A DNA stretch of 64,000 bases from JAAYJT01 sp037445555 (GCA_037445555.1 JBBIKG010000017.1:1-64000); one strand, 5' to 3'; shown: positions 8,868 to 17,999, numbered from the stretch's first letter. The notes: generated by a model not told the origin, from the letters alone. Made by a program: numbers and translations.

Positions 8868-11759
8868 ATGAACCACCCACTCATAGCATTTCACTCGCTC
8901 ATTCTTTCATCAGTACTGGCAATAATCAGCTTTGGCCAGCCATATCCAATGGTCGCCCTGCACGGCAAAGCGAACAATCCGGCCGAAATAAACAAACTCA
9001 ACCATGGCTCAATTGCAGGACTGGTGAGAGATGGTAAAACAAACGAAACCATCATCGGAGCCAACCTTATTCTGGAGAACACCGGCATAGGGAGTTCAAC
9101 CAACCTGGATGGTAAGTTTGAACTGGTAAGTCTCGAACCGGGAAAGTATAATTTACTGGTTTCCTTCATTTCATACAAAACGCAAAAGATAGAAGGTGTC
9201 GTTGTGGCGCGCGGACGTACAACTCTAATTGATATAAAGTTAGAAGAAAATTCCGTACTTCTTGAGACTGTCCAGGTGAGCGCCCGCAAAGCTTCAAACA
9301 CCGATGTGTCTGTGATAGCGGCTATCAGAAAAAGCGGGCATGTTATCAGCGGAATATCTGCTCAACAAATCGCCAGGTCTCAGGATAATGACGCGGCCAG
9401 GGTGATCAGGCGAATTCCGGGCGTGACTGTGGTTGACGACAGATTTGTCATAATCCGCGGACTGGGCGAGCGATATAACCCGGTGATGCTTAACAGCGTA
9501 ACCGCACCGAGCATGGAGGCTGATATTCGTTCTTTCTCTTTTGATATAGTGCCTTCACCGATGGTTGATCAGATTCTCATATTTAAAAGTCCTTCGCCCG
9601 ATTTGCCTGGCGACCTGGGCGGGGGTGTTGTTAAAATTCTGACAAAGAGCATCCCGGATGAAAACAGTCTTCAAGTTAGCTACTCAGCCGGAATGGATCC
9701 ATCTACATCATTCAGGGCGTTCATGCAGCAGGCCCAAATGGCAGATGGATTGATGGGAATAAACCTGATGAAGCCGTCGAAACTTCCGAAAGATTTCCCT
9801 GCAAACCTAAGGCAGGTAGTTAACGCCGGAGATATTGAAAAAGCCGGCCGATCGCTGAAGAATAACTGGTTACCAGAAACGATAAATTCCGGGCTTAATC
9901 ACTCTTTATTACTGAATGGTTCCTTGCGTTTTGACAAAGGAACCATTCGCATCGGAAACATTACCTCAGTAAGTTACAACACTTCAAAATCCATTGATGC
10001 CATTCAGCGACGCGACTATAATCTTTACGATGAAGTTCGGAAGTTAAACTCCATGATCTTTGATTTCAACGATGAGCAATTTAATCAGCATATAAGGGCA
10101 GGAGTGCTTCATAACTGGGCTTTAAGCTTTGGAAAGCATCATACAGTTGAATTCAGAAATCTTTACAATCAGCTGAATAAGTCGCAATATGTCCACAGGA
10201 CTGGAAGGCACCTCGAGTTTAATTATTTTGCCGACAATCACTCCTTTTATCAGATTTTCAGAGGGATATATTCGGGGCAACTCGGCGGAAAACACACCCT
10301 TTTCAATGATAGGGTTAGTTTAGACTGGGTAGCAGGTTATGGTTACTCCTGCCGCGACGAGCCTGATTACCGCCGATACCGCTCAGATAAAGATACGCTT
10401 GATAAATCGGTTTCTCTCTATGTGCCGGTTGGTGCGGCCGCATCATATTTCCTGGGAAGATTTTTCAGCGAGATGATAGAGCTCACCTACACAGCCGGCA
10501 TAAACATCAACCACAAATTATTCAGTTCGGAAGCCAAAAGTTTTAACCCTGGGTTGAGTTATGGGTTGTTTTATGAACAAAAAGGGCGACAATTCAACGC
10601 ACGCAATCTGGGCTATATCCGTTCAAGCAACTTTCTGTTTGATCAGAGTTTATTACAGGTTGGTATTGACTCCTTGTTTCATCCGTCAAATATTAATAAT
10701 ACAACCGGAATACGTATTGATGAACAAACCAATCCATCCGATTCATACACAGCAGGAAACAACTTAGTTGCTGGTTATATGCGGATCAGCCTTCCGGTAA
10801 TCTTTCGGCTCACTTTCGCAGGAGGAGTTCGACTTGAGCAAAATCATCTGACGTTTAATAGTTTTACCCTCACTAACAGCCCTGTGGTGGCAGATGACAA
10901 GGTTTTTGCCATATTGCCCTCGGCATCGCTGACCTATAACTTAAGTGATAAGAGCGTTCTCCGTTTGGCATACGGAAAAACAGTAAACCGGCCTGAATTC
11001 AGAGAACTAGCGCCATTCGGTTTTTATGATTTTAACTATAACTTCGTGAGAAAAGGAAATGTACTGCTTCGCAGCGCCAGGCTATCCCATATTGAATTAC
11101 GTGCAGAGCATTACCCATCGGTAGGCCAGGTAATCATGGCAGGCATTTTTTATAAAAAGTTTCGTGACCCTATTGAGTCGACCTATATCCCGGGTGGCGG
11201 TACAGCAGGAATAAAGACATTCACTTATTACAATGCTAAAGCAGCAACCAGTTTAGGTGTTGAGGCCGAAACTCGCATTTCGCTGGGAACAATAGCCAAG
11301 CATGATAAGCTTAAGAATGTCTTCCTGATTTTCAATGCAGCATTGATACGTAGTGAGGTAGAACTGGGATATTCAGGCGAAGGCCAAAAGACCAATAGTC
11401 GCCAGATGCAGGGGCAGTCCCCTTACATCGTAAACGCCGGAGCGTTTTATCAGAACCCATCTAATAGCTTTAACATCAGTGTTCTATACAATGTTGTCGG
11501 CAAGCGTATCTTTATGATTGGCTACGACGAATATTCGGATATATATGAAATGCCTCGCCATGGCCTTGATGTTTCTTTATCAAAGAGCCTTTCCAAGGGG
11601 CTTGATCTGAAGGCGGGGGTTCGCGATTTACTGAATAATGAGTTTATTCTTATGCAGGATTCAAATGCAGATGGTATCTTTAATGCAGTTACCGACCAGG
11701 TTATCGAAAAATTCTATCCTGGCCGGACATTCTCGTTAGGAATTTCCTGGAAAATATAA
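8868..11759 (+). CDS. TonB-dependent receptor with carboxypeptidase-like N-terminal domain
   Basis: A 963-residue outer membrane receptor. A signal peptide (about 1-23) is followed by a carboxypeptidase regulatory-like beta-sandwich (about 47-128), then a plug domain (about 150-260) with ARVIRRIPGVTVVDDRFVIIRGLGERY, and a 22-strand barrel ending in an aromatic residue pattern (FSLGISWKI). There is no SusD-like gene next to it. Its partner is probably the lipoprotein at 11956, because both are preceded by the same 11-bp-phased operator. The substrate is unknown; a Pho-box-like operator would fit uptake of a phosphorus source, but this is inference. A strong hairpin at 11789 separates the two genes. 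Confidence 0.92.
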   Translation: MNHPLIAFHSLILSSVLAIISFGQPYPMVALHGKANNPAEINKLNHGSIAGLVRDGKTNETIIGANLILENTGIGSSTNLDGKFELVSLEPGKYNLLVSFISYKTQKIEGVVVARGRTTLIDIKLEENSVLLETVQVSARKASNTDVSVIAAIRKSGHVISGISAQQIARSQDNDAARVIRRIPGVTVVDDRFVIIRGLGERYNPVMLNSVTAPSMEADIRSFSFDIVPSPMVDQILIFKSPSPDLPGDLGGGVVKILTKSIPDENSLQVSYSAGMDPSTSFRAFMQQAQMADGLMGINLMKPSKLPKDFPANLRQVVNAGDIEKAGRSLKNNWLPETINSGLNHSLLLNGSLRFDKGTIRIGNITSVSYNTSKSIDAIQRRDYNLYDEVRKLNSMIFDFNDEQFNQHIRAGVLHNWALSFGKHHTVEFRNLYNQLNKSQYVHRTGRHLEFNYFADNHSFYQIFRGIYSGQLGGKHTLFNDRVSLDWVAGYGYSCRDEPDYRRYRSDKDTLDKSVSLYVPVGAAASYFLGRFFSEMIELTYTAGININHKLFSSEAKSFNPGLSYGLFYEQKGRQFNARNLGYIRSSNFLFDQSLLQVGIDSLFHPSNINNTTGIRIDEQTNPSDSYTAGNNLVAGYMRISLPVIFRLTFAGGVRLEQNHLTFNSFTLTNSPVVADDKVFAILPSASLTYNLSDKSVLRLAYGKTVNRPEFRELAPFGFYDFNYNFVRKGNVLLRSARLSHIELRAEHYPSVGQVIMAGIFYKKFRDPIESTYIPGGGTAGIKTFTYYNAKAATSLGVEAETRISLGTIAKHDKLKNVFLIFNAALIRSEVELGYSGEGQKTNSRQMQGQSPYIVNAGAFYQNPSNSFNISVLYNVVGKRIFMIGYDEYSDIYEMPRHGLDVSLSKSLSKGLDLKAGVRDLLNNEFILMQDSNADGIFNAVTDQVIEKFYPGRTFSLGISWKI

Positions 11760-11788
11760 TTCCTGTTACAGCTTGATTTTGGTTTTTT

Positions 11789-11820
11789 CGCAACAACGGA
11801 TTTCTGATCCGTTGCTTGCG
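11789..11820 (+). terminator. Hairpin terminator after the TonB-dependent receptor
   Basis: CAACGGAT and ATCCGTTG are perfect arms around TTCTG, extended by CGCAA/TTGCG with a one-base bulge and followed by TTTAATT. It separates the receptor from the separately promoted lipoprotein. Confidence 0.7.
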
Positions 11821-11839
11821 TTTAATTCCAATTTCAGGT

Positions 11840-11916
11840 TAACAATTTATTAATCTAATACTAACATAATGGTGACAATGGCTTAACAACTGCTTAACAT
11901 TGGCCGGGTACTTTTG
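11840..11916 (+). promoter_or_regulatory. Six tandem 11-bp half-sites plus perfect -7 box upstream of the lipoprotein
   Basis: Half-sites begin at 11840, 11851, 11862, 11873, 11884 and 11895, exactly 11 bp apart: TAACAA, TAATCT, TAACAT, TGACAA, TAACAA, TAACAT. TACTTTTG (11909-11916), a perfect -7 box, begins 14 bases after the start of the last, the same offset as at 8825/8839. No -33 TTTG is present, as expected for an activator-dependent promoter. Probably bound by several dimers of a PhoB/OmpR-type regulator (inference). Confidence 0.75.
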
Positions 11917-11955
11917 CCGTAAATCGTTTCAGGAACAACAACAAAATTATTGTAT

Positions 11956-13719
11956 ATGAAATCACAAATCTTCAAATCATCCGGTCTGTCAATGACTTTT
12001 ATTGTTAGTTTTTCTATCCTTACCATCATGCTTCTGCATTCGTGTGATGAAAAAATCAGTGACCCGCCTGCAATTAAGTTAGGCGTTGAACAGGTGTCAA
12101 ACATACCCGGCGCCACTATAACCAACACCCTTCGCTTGGATGCTTCCGATGGTCTTCAAAGCCTGGCGATATTAAGAAATGGAATTGTCCAGAACACTGT
12201 TGCATACAATGGTGAAAAAAGGGCTGACTATGTATTTACTTATGTGGTTGAGCAGTTGACTACGGGTTCGGTAATAACTTTTGGTTTTCAGATCACTGAT
12301 AAACGTAACCGCACATCAGATGTGAAAACTATGACTCTTAGAATTGCTTCCAAGGAAATTGTTGAGGTTTCGGGAAATATTACCGGAAGTGTTACCTGGG
12401 TTAAGTCGAAAATATACAGGCTGAACGGTTTTGTAAGGGTTCAGAACGGGGCTAAACTTACCATCGAACCTGGCACACTTATCATAGGCAGCCGCGTAAC
12501 CAAAGGCACGTTGATTATACAAATGGGCGGCCAGATTTTTGCCAACGGGACCCAGCAGGAACCTATTGTATTGACATCCGAACGCGCACCGGGATTGCGT
12601 GAACCAGGCGACTGGGGTGGATTGGTGATTTGCGGTCGTGCACGCAACAATGTCACTGTTGCTACAGGGCAGCCTGTCGAGCTCGAAGGTGGTTACGGAG
12701 CTTTTCACGGAGGAACCGATGATAACGACAACTCAGGGATTTTAAGATATGTTCGCATAGAATATGCGGGCATTCCTATCAATCCCAATGAGGAAATAAA
12801 CTCCCTCACCTTAGGTAGTGTTGGCCGCGGAACGGTTATCGAATACGTAATGACTTCGTACGGCCTTGACGATGCTTTCGAATGGTTTGGTGGTTCGGTA
12901 GATGCCAAATACCTCATCGCCTACCGCAACATTGACGATGACTGGGATGTGGATATGGGCTACAGCGGCCGTGTGCAGTTTGGTCTTTCCATCAAAGGGG
13001 CTTCACTTGCCGACCAGTCTGGTTCAAACGCATTTGAAGTGGATAACAATGGGGTCGGTTCTGCTGCCGAACCTTTTACCTCCGCAGTTTTTGCCAACAT
13101 TACCAATATAGGTCCCAAGAAAAATCGCGAAACCGCAATCAGCCTGCAATTTCAGCATGCAGCCCAGCTAAGGCGAAATTCAAGGATCTTTATTTATAAT
13201 TCAGTTATGACGGGTTATCCCTGGGGGTTGTATATAGATGATGATCGCCCGGGTAGCGGACAGGCCGCCCTTGACGGACACCTGCAGATACGGAATCTGG
13301 TGCTTGCCGGAGTAGATCACTGGGGGGGTAATGGATATGGATCGGCCGGAACAATCTATACAGGAGCGCCATCAAATGGTGCACAGCATCCAAATTTGCC
13401 ACGAGGTGTTGCTTTACGCAGCCACGCTAATTTCCCGGGAGGGCAATCCGCTTATGAAACCTGGTACAATACTGGCTCTTTCAACAATAAACTGATTGGC
13501 CATTGGGGTGAAACCGGACTTGAGGGCAGTTTGTTCGACTTAGGGACTCCCAAAGTCACCTTGCCTTTGTCATCAAATATTCTGAATGCCGCCAAATGGG
13601 ATAACACCCCAAAGGCTGATAACTTTTTCTTAAAGGTTACTTACATCGGGGCTTTCGGAACAACTGACTGGACAAAGGATTGGGCCGAATGGAACTGCCA
13701 TTCAGTCAGGTATTACTAA
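11956..13719 (+). CDS. Lipoprotein with beta-helix-like repeats, probable partner of the TonB-dependent receptor
   Basis: A 587-residue lipoprotein of a family I recognise only as one often found beside TonB-dependent receptors in Bacteroidota. The lipobox ends at Cys30 (LLHSC), followed by acidic residues (DEK) that could serve as a surface-export signal. Residues ~35-125 look like an Ig-like beta domain; from ~135 on there is a parallel-beta-helix-like region with repeated turns such as GAKLTIEPGTLI, GGQIFANGTQQEPIVLTSE and DWGGLVICG. Acidic loops (HGGTDDNDNSG, DDDWDVDMG, DDDRPGSG) could bind calcium. The ATG at 11956 was chosen over TTG 11950. Same operator as the receptor. No catalytic motif recognised; substrate unknown. 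Confidence 0.75.
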   Translation: MKSQIFKSSGLSMTFIVSFSILTIMLLHSCDEKISDPPAIKLGVEQVSNIPGATITNTLRLDASDGLQSLAILRNGIVQNTVAYNGEKRADYVFTYVVEQLTTGSVITFGFQITDKRNRTSDVKTMTLRIASKEIVEVSGNITGSVTWVKSKIYRLNGFVRVQNGAKLTIEPGTLIIGSRVTKGTLIIQMGGQIFANGTQQEPIVLTSERAPGLREPGDWGGLVICGRARNNVTVATGQPVELEGGYGAFHGGTDDNDNSGILRYVRIEYAGIPINPNEEINSLTLGSVGRGTVIEYVMTSYGLDDAFEWFGGSVDAKYLIAYRNIDDDWDVDMGYSGRVQFGLSIKGASLADQSGSNAFEVDNNGVGSAAEPFTSAVFANITNIGPKKNRETAISLQFQHAAQLRRNSRIFIYNSVMTGYPWGLYIDDDRPGSGQAALDGHLQIRNLVLAGVDHWGGNGYGSAGTIYTGAPSNGAQHPNLPRGVALRSHANFPGGQSAYETWYNTGSFNNKLIGHWGETGLEGSLFDLGTPKVTLPLSSNILNAAKWDNTPKADNFFLKVTYIGAFGTTDWTKDWAEWNCHSVRYY

Positions 13720-13881
13720 TTCATTATTTTCTGGTTATCGTTTAATGGAATGGGCAACAAATGGAGTGAGATTGTTTTCATCCCTATGAAACCGACCGGA
13801 TGGCCTCATTACAGGACTCTTTCTATTAAAAATGGCCTGAATGGCTCTGCGAGGTTATGAAACCAAACAAAGTATCAAACA

Positions 13882-14883
13882 TTAATAGTAATGCGTTTCT
13901 ACCAGAGGTTGCCACAAACTTCTGTAGTAGCCCGATTCAGCGCCTTTACAAATTCTGTCGAACGGACAATGGTTGTGGATCGGCAAATCAACAAACCGGG
14001 TCAGGGTACACGGGTTTTTTTCGCAGTATCCCACCCGGCACAGGAGGTGTTCATGACAACAACTGCGCCCCAGCGACCAGAAAATGTCATTGAGTTTAAC
14101 CTTATTGATGCCTGAGTGGTGCGCGATGATACTGAAGGCTTCGATACACTGCTTGCGGATGGCCAAGTCACTGCTAACAGGTATACGTTTTCTGAGTTTT
14201 TCGGCCAAGGTAGCTTGCGTAATTTCAACGCACCCGATTCGAAGCAGTACCCTCTGCATGTGATAATCCATGATCGGAACATAATTATCCGGATCTTCAA
14301 TTTGAATGAGCTTTGCCTCTTCGAGCAATTTTAGAAGAAAGCTGGATTTTTTTCGCAGAGGATCACAGTACGCCTCAAATACTTCCAGCATTGCGTATAA
14401 CCCATTTTGCCCGGCAAGGACTTGCGGTGTCTGATCAAATAGTTGAGTCAGGCTCCCGTTATAATCAAGTTGCAGCAATATGTCGGCATCCGTAATGAGT
14501 TTTACTCTTTCATTCAACCTGTCGAATGTGGTATCCTCCAATTGGCCTGTATCGCTGAAAAGTTCTGCAAGCTGGCGGATTACTTCTTCAGGCTTGCTGG
14601 CTGCGAGAAACCCGGGCCACAAAATCGGCGATTCATCTACCGCTAGGCGTGTAAAGGTTTCTTCAATATAGTCCCACCCCCAGAGGTTTTTAACCTTACT
14701 TTGCAGGGTGTGGGTTTGATGGCAGATGGCTACAGCGTAGAAGTAGGTTCTGAATCGAACTTCTTCTGGTGCTTCAAGGGTCAGGAAAGGCCTGTGGTAA
14801 ATTTCTGACTTGAAACGAAGGCTGCGAACAAGTTCTGCCAGGCGAAGGCAGTTACTCACGGATACTTGCACCGCTTTATTCAT
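13882..14883 (-). CDS. Distant queuosine-salvage glycosylase-like (DUF2419/QNG1-like) protein with C-terminal Cys cluster
   Basis: A 333-residue cytoplasmic protein with no close family I can name. From memory of the eukaryotic queuosine-nucleotide glycosylase QNG1, several blocks line up in order: an ER...L..D.GGS-type block (residues ~125-148), a stretch equivalent to SF..YRD (168-175), the MDYHMQRVL block (205-213) matching QNG1's ADYRLPQVL that contributes the active-site Asp (here Asp206), an AIRKQCIEA helix (241-249) and LNDIFWSLGR (264-273). Unlike QNG1 it ends in a Cys-rich tail (Cys275, 276, 282, 287, 292, 306, 312) recalling the Fe-S loop of endonuclease III. It may be a nucleoside or base N-glycosidase; the relationship is tentative. 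Lies downstream of the osmC/CoA-binding pair with a 41-base gap. Confidence 0.5.
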   Translation of the reverse strand: MNKAVQVSVSNCLRLAELVRSLRFKSEIYHRPFLTLEAPEEVRFRTYFYAVAICHQTHTLQSKVKNLWGWDYIEETFTRLAVDESPILWPGFLAASKPEEVIRQLAELFSDTGQLEDTTFDRLNERVKLITDADILLQLDYNGSLTQLFDQTPQVLAGQNGLYAMLEVFEAYCDPLRKKSSFLLKLLEEAKLIQIEDPDNYVPIMDYHMQRVLLRIGCVEITQATLAEKLRKRIPVSSDLAIRKQCIEAFSIIAHHSGINKVKLNDIFWSLGRSCCHEHLLCRVGYCEKNPCTLTRFVDLPIHNHCPFDRICKGAESGYYRSLWQPLVETHYY

Positions 14884-14924
14884 GTCGAATGTTCAGGTTG
14901 GCGTGCCCTGCAAACTTCAGAGTA

Positions 14925-15350
14925 TCATAGCTTAATTCGGGCAGGTTTTTGCCCGGCAAGATACATTAAAATACAGTCATGATGAATTACAGAGATATCA
15001 AGTTGCTGGCATAAATCTACAGCTTTAGGATGATCGGCTCCGGGTTGAATCCAAATGTGTCTGATGCCCTTCACAGCAGCCTGATTCACAAGCATCAGAG
15101 TCCGGTCAGGCGGCGTGACGAACACTATTCCCTCAACGCCATCAGGCAGATTGTTCACATCAGCGACCGCCTTTACACCATCCAGCTCCTGCACATGCGG
15201 ATTGATGGGTACAACCAGATACCCATAACGTCGAAGCTCATGAAAAATGAGGCTCCCGAATTTGGTCGGATTTCGTGATGCCCCGGCAACGGCTATATGG
15301 TGCAGCTGCAGAAAGGCATCGACCTGCTTCAGCGAATGACCATCACTCAT
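14925..15350 (-). CDS. CoA-binding domain protein (YccU-like)
   Basis: A 141-residue protein made up of one CoA_binding_2 Rossmann domain: IAVAGASRNPTKFGSLIFHELRRYGYLVVPINP (residues ~18-50), a middle part with GIVFVTPP, and IRHIWIQPGA (~94-103). The family is typical of small stand-alone YccU-type proteins whose physiological role is not established. Its start overlaps the 3' end of the OsmC gene by 8 bases, so the two are translationally linked. Confidence 0.9.
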   Translation of the reverse strand: MSDGHSLKQVDAFLQLHHIAVAGASRNPTKFGSLIFHELRRYGYLVVPINPHVQELDGVKAVADVNNLPDGVEGIVFVTPPDRTLMLVNQAAVKGIRHIWIQPGADHPKAVDLCQQLDISVIHHDCILMYLAGQKPARIKL

Positions 15351-15747
15351 AAATTTCGTCCCCGATTTTTAGGTCATAGGAAAATTCAGGAGGATTCAAC
15401 AAATGCCTTTTTACGGCACAGTTGTTTGCCGTGTTGATGAGCGCCTCACGGTATTTCTTCGGAAACTCATCGGGCAAGTGCATCTCAAACCTGATTTTCC
15501 CAATCAGCCGGGTGTTTGGATCTACCTCCATATGTTGCTTGATAATTACATCTGAAGTTGGAATTCCGCGCTGCTCGCAGAATGCCTTAACGTAAATGCC
15601 CACGCAGGTTCCGATGGATGCAAGAAACAGATCAAATGGGGCAGGGGCGCTGCCTTCACCGCCAGAGTATGCTGGTTGATCGGTCATGATGGTGTAGCCT
15701 TTGTAATTGGCCTGGACTTTTAGTCCTCCGGGAAAAGTAATTTCCAT
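15343..15747 (-). CDS. OsmC family peroxiredoxin-like protein
   Basis: A 134-residue OsmC/Ohr-fold protein with the two expected cysteines: Cys48 in ASIGTCVGIYVKAFC and Cys110 in TANNCAVKRHLL. The fold reduces organic hydroperoxides in known members; many OsmC relatives such as this YhfA-like type have unknown substrates. First gene of a probable operon with the CoA-binding protein (8-base overlap). Start at 15747 gives the usual MEITFPGGL beginning. Confidence 0.9.
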   Translation of the reverse strand: MEITFPGGLKVQANYKGYTIMTDQPAYSGGEGSAPAPFDLFLASIGTCVGIYVKAFCEQRGIPTSDVIIKQHMEVDPNTRLIGKIRFEMHLPDEFPKKYREALINTANNCAVKRHLLNPPEFSYDLKIGDEIYE

Positions 15748-15867
15748 ATTGAGTCAAATTAAGAATATTATATCTGTTACTTGAACTTTTGCATTACTAA
15801 ACACCGCAGAACAGGAATAGTTTTACTGATGGACCTGACCTATATGTGTTATTATCCGTACCGTGGA

Positions 15868-16716
15868 TCAATCCTTTGGGTAAGACAATAACGCTATTGA
15901 AATTAAGGCGATAAGTATTCCTGCTAACCGCCTGGCATTCAGTTTTTCTTTAAAAATAATTATTCCAGCCGCCGAAGCTGCTGCTACAATACCAATATTG
16001 ATAATGGGGATAACCAGGCTAACTTCAAACCTGTCAAGGCTTAGAAGTAAAAAATAGCTGGAATACCAGTTAAGTAATCCGATCAGTATACCGGCCAGCA
16101 GTGTTTTAAGATTCATCGTTTTTATAGGATATTTGATAAGGAAGATCAATGAGCTGACTATCAGTGCAATGAAAAATACTGAGACCAGAAAAGCATCGTA
16201 GTCATCGTTCAAGAAGTATTCCTGCACTACCTTTAATGCAAGGTCACTGATGCCATGTACCACCAGCAATGCTATTGGTAATAGCGATGCACCGGCTTTC
16301 GAATTTTTCTGTGGAGCAAGCGATAAATACAAGGCTGCCAATCCCACACTGATGCCGGCTATCCGGTAAATGTCCGGACTGTCGCCGAATATCAGGAGCC
16401 CGGCGGCTACCGAAACGATCAGCGACAAACGACTGGCCAGTCCGGTAGATGCCACTCCGGCTTTAACAGCCGAAAATGAAAAAAGGAAAAACCCCGTGAT
16501 GAAAAGGATACCTGATAAAAATGCCAGACCAACCCATGGTTTCTGAAGAATAGCTTCAGGGTGCAAATTGCTGGGTGAACTAAAAATACCAAACAGCACT
16601 GCTACCACATAATTTACTACTAACAGCGCCAGTGAGTTTATGGTATACCTGCCTGCCAGCTTAAACATAACCAGAATACCTGTCGAACATGCGATGGCAA
16701 GTACTATGTACAACAT
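15868..16716 (-). CDS. EamA/DMT-family membrane transporter
   Basis: A 282-residue protein with ten hydrophobic helices in two five-helix halves, as in drug/metabolite transporters (EamA). The second half carries the typical SLVIPIINIGIVAAASAAGIIIFKEKLNARRLAGILIALISIALL pattern: a helix, FKEKL and a final helix. The substrate cannot be told. The start at ATG 16716 (MLYIVLAIAC) leads directly into helix 1; a GTG 26 codons upstream would add a charged leader without family support. Confidence 0.85.
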   Translation of the reverse strand: MLYIVLAIACSTGILVMFKLAGRYTINSLALLVVNYVVAVLFGIFSSPSNLHPEAILQKPWVGLAFLSGILFITGFFLFSFSAVKAGVASTGLASRLSLIVSVAAGLLIFGDSPDIYRIAGISVGLAALYLSLAPQKNSKAGASLLPIALLVVHGISDLALKVVQEYFLNDDYDAFLVSVFFIALIVSSLIFLIKYPIKTMNLKTLLAGILIGLLNWYSSYFLLLSLDRFEVSLVIPIINIGIVAAASAAGIIIFKEKLNARRLAGILIALISIALLSYPKD

Positions 16717-16877
16717 GGGTATAAAATTGACTGATCTGGGTGATTTTTCCTGATGCAACCTGGTAAGGAATGTGGTCCGGAAGAACGAAAACACTCAGAG
16801 CGCAATCCTTAGCAAGCTTTCCCTCATTTATTATATACTGCGCAATAAAGCGCGATGATCAGAGACCAGGATGATTA

Positions 16878-17747
16878 TTACACATAAGGAAACAGAGTAT
16901 CAATCCAGCGGTCTTCGGTTATGAAGAATTTGCCAAAACTCTCCCATTTTAAGAGAATGCGTTGCTGCTTCATCTGCTCTGCAGTCAAACCCTGCTTTTT
17001 GGCCTGCCTTACTGCTTCGACCGATGCTTCGAGTGAAGCACGGTAGGCCTTGAACTGTGTCATGGTGTATACAGGACCATGACCGCCAACCATAGTAACT
17101 TTATCATCGAAGTTGTTTTCTATCCAGTGCAGTCTGGCAAGAAAATTTATAGGATTACCTCCCTGGCTAACATCAACAAAGGGAAAATTATCGGCAAACA
17201 GCAGGTCGCCAAGTACAAGAACGTTGGCTTTCGGGAAATATATGTAAATGTCACCCGCAGTGTGGCTGTTAGGCATATGGCGCATTCTGACGATTTCGCC
17301 ATTGAATTTCATTTCGAGAGAGCCCTCGAAGGTGATATTTGGTATGGCGTGGGAGACCATAGGCCCCGAAACCCGTTCGCCTTGTTTGCGGTCAGATGAT
17401 AACCAGGTTTTTACAGAATGATGTGCAATCACATCAGCCCCCTTTGCCATCTCAGGGTTACCTCCGGTGTGGTCGCCGTGAAGGTGGGTGTTTACGAGAT
17501 ATTTAACGGGCTTGCCGATGAGACGGGTGAGGGTGTCCTTCAACTGTTTTGTGGTCTGCTCATAGGCCGCATCGATGAGCATCAGGCCATCGGGGCCACT
17601 GAACGCAACAACGGTGACCACATCGCCAACAAACAGCCGGTGAATTCCCGGGGCCATTTCAAAATGATTGACTTTCATAGCCGTATAATCACGCTGTGCC
17701 GAAAGTACGAAGGGTATAAGGAGCAAAAGAAATAAGGCTTTTTTCAT
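16878..17747 (-). CDS. Secreted metallo-beta-lactamase-fold hydrolase
   Basis: A 289-residue MBL-fold enzyme with a signal peptide (residues 1-17, cleaved after VLSA). Zinc ligands are clear: HLHGDH (His88, His90, Asp92, His93), His162 in NSHTAGD, Asp181 in LGDLLF and His219 in GGHGP. This is the general MBL set with seven ligands; the substrate is open. It does not show specific traits that would let me call it a beta-lactamase, so resistance is not claimed. Periplasmic. Divergent from prmC, with about 250 bases between the starts. Confidence 0.85.
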   Translation of the reverse strand: MKKALFLLLLIPFVLSAQRDYTAMKVNHFEMAPGIHRLFVGDVVTVVAFSGPDGLMLIDAAYEQTTKQLKDTLTRLIGKPVKYLVNTHLHGDHTGGNPEMAKGADVIAHHSVKTWLSSDRKQGERVSGPMVSHAIPNITFEGSLEMKFNGEIVRMRHMPNSHTAGDIYIYFPKANVLVLGDLLFADNFPFVDVSQGGNPINFLARLHWIENNFDDKVTMVGGHGPVYTMTQFKAYRASLEASVEAVRQAKKQGLTAEQMKQQRILLKWESFGKFFITEDRWIDTLFPYV

Positions 17748-17987
17748 AATTTACTTATTTGATTACAAATTAAAACAATAAGACATAATATTTGGTTTAG
17801 TATTACTGGTAAAATCTCCCCTGTCAAGCTTAATTTCAGACCCGAACGTCAAGGTGAACCATCGGTTGACAAATATAGTTTGTTTTGCGATTTGTGCCTC
17901 AATCATTTAATTTTCAGTAACAAATGAAAAATGCCTTGCAGGATTGTTAAATGTGGAATATGGAATTTATATAGGAGCTTAAAGCCT

Positions 17988-17995
17988 TAATTTTG
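17988..17995 (+). promoter_or_regulatory. -7 promoter box immediately before prmC
   Basis: TAATTTTG matches TAnnTTTG and ends only 4 bases before the prmC ATG, with TTTA at 17966-17969 (18-base spacer) as a possible -33 element. Transcription would start at or next to the start codon. Confidence 0.5.
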
Positions 17996-17999
17996 CTAC

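Noticed and set aside
16878..17747. Class B beta-lactamase
   Set aside because: The metal ligands are those of the whole MBL fold; nothing specific to beta-lactamases was seen, so only a generic hydrolase is called.
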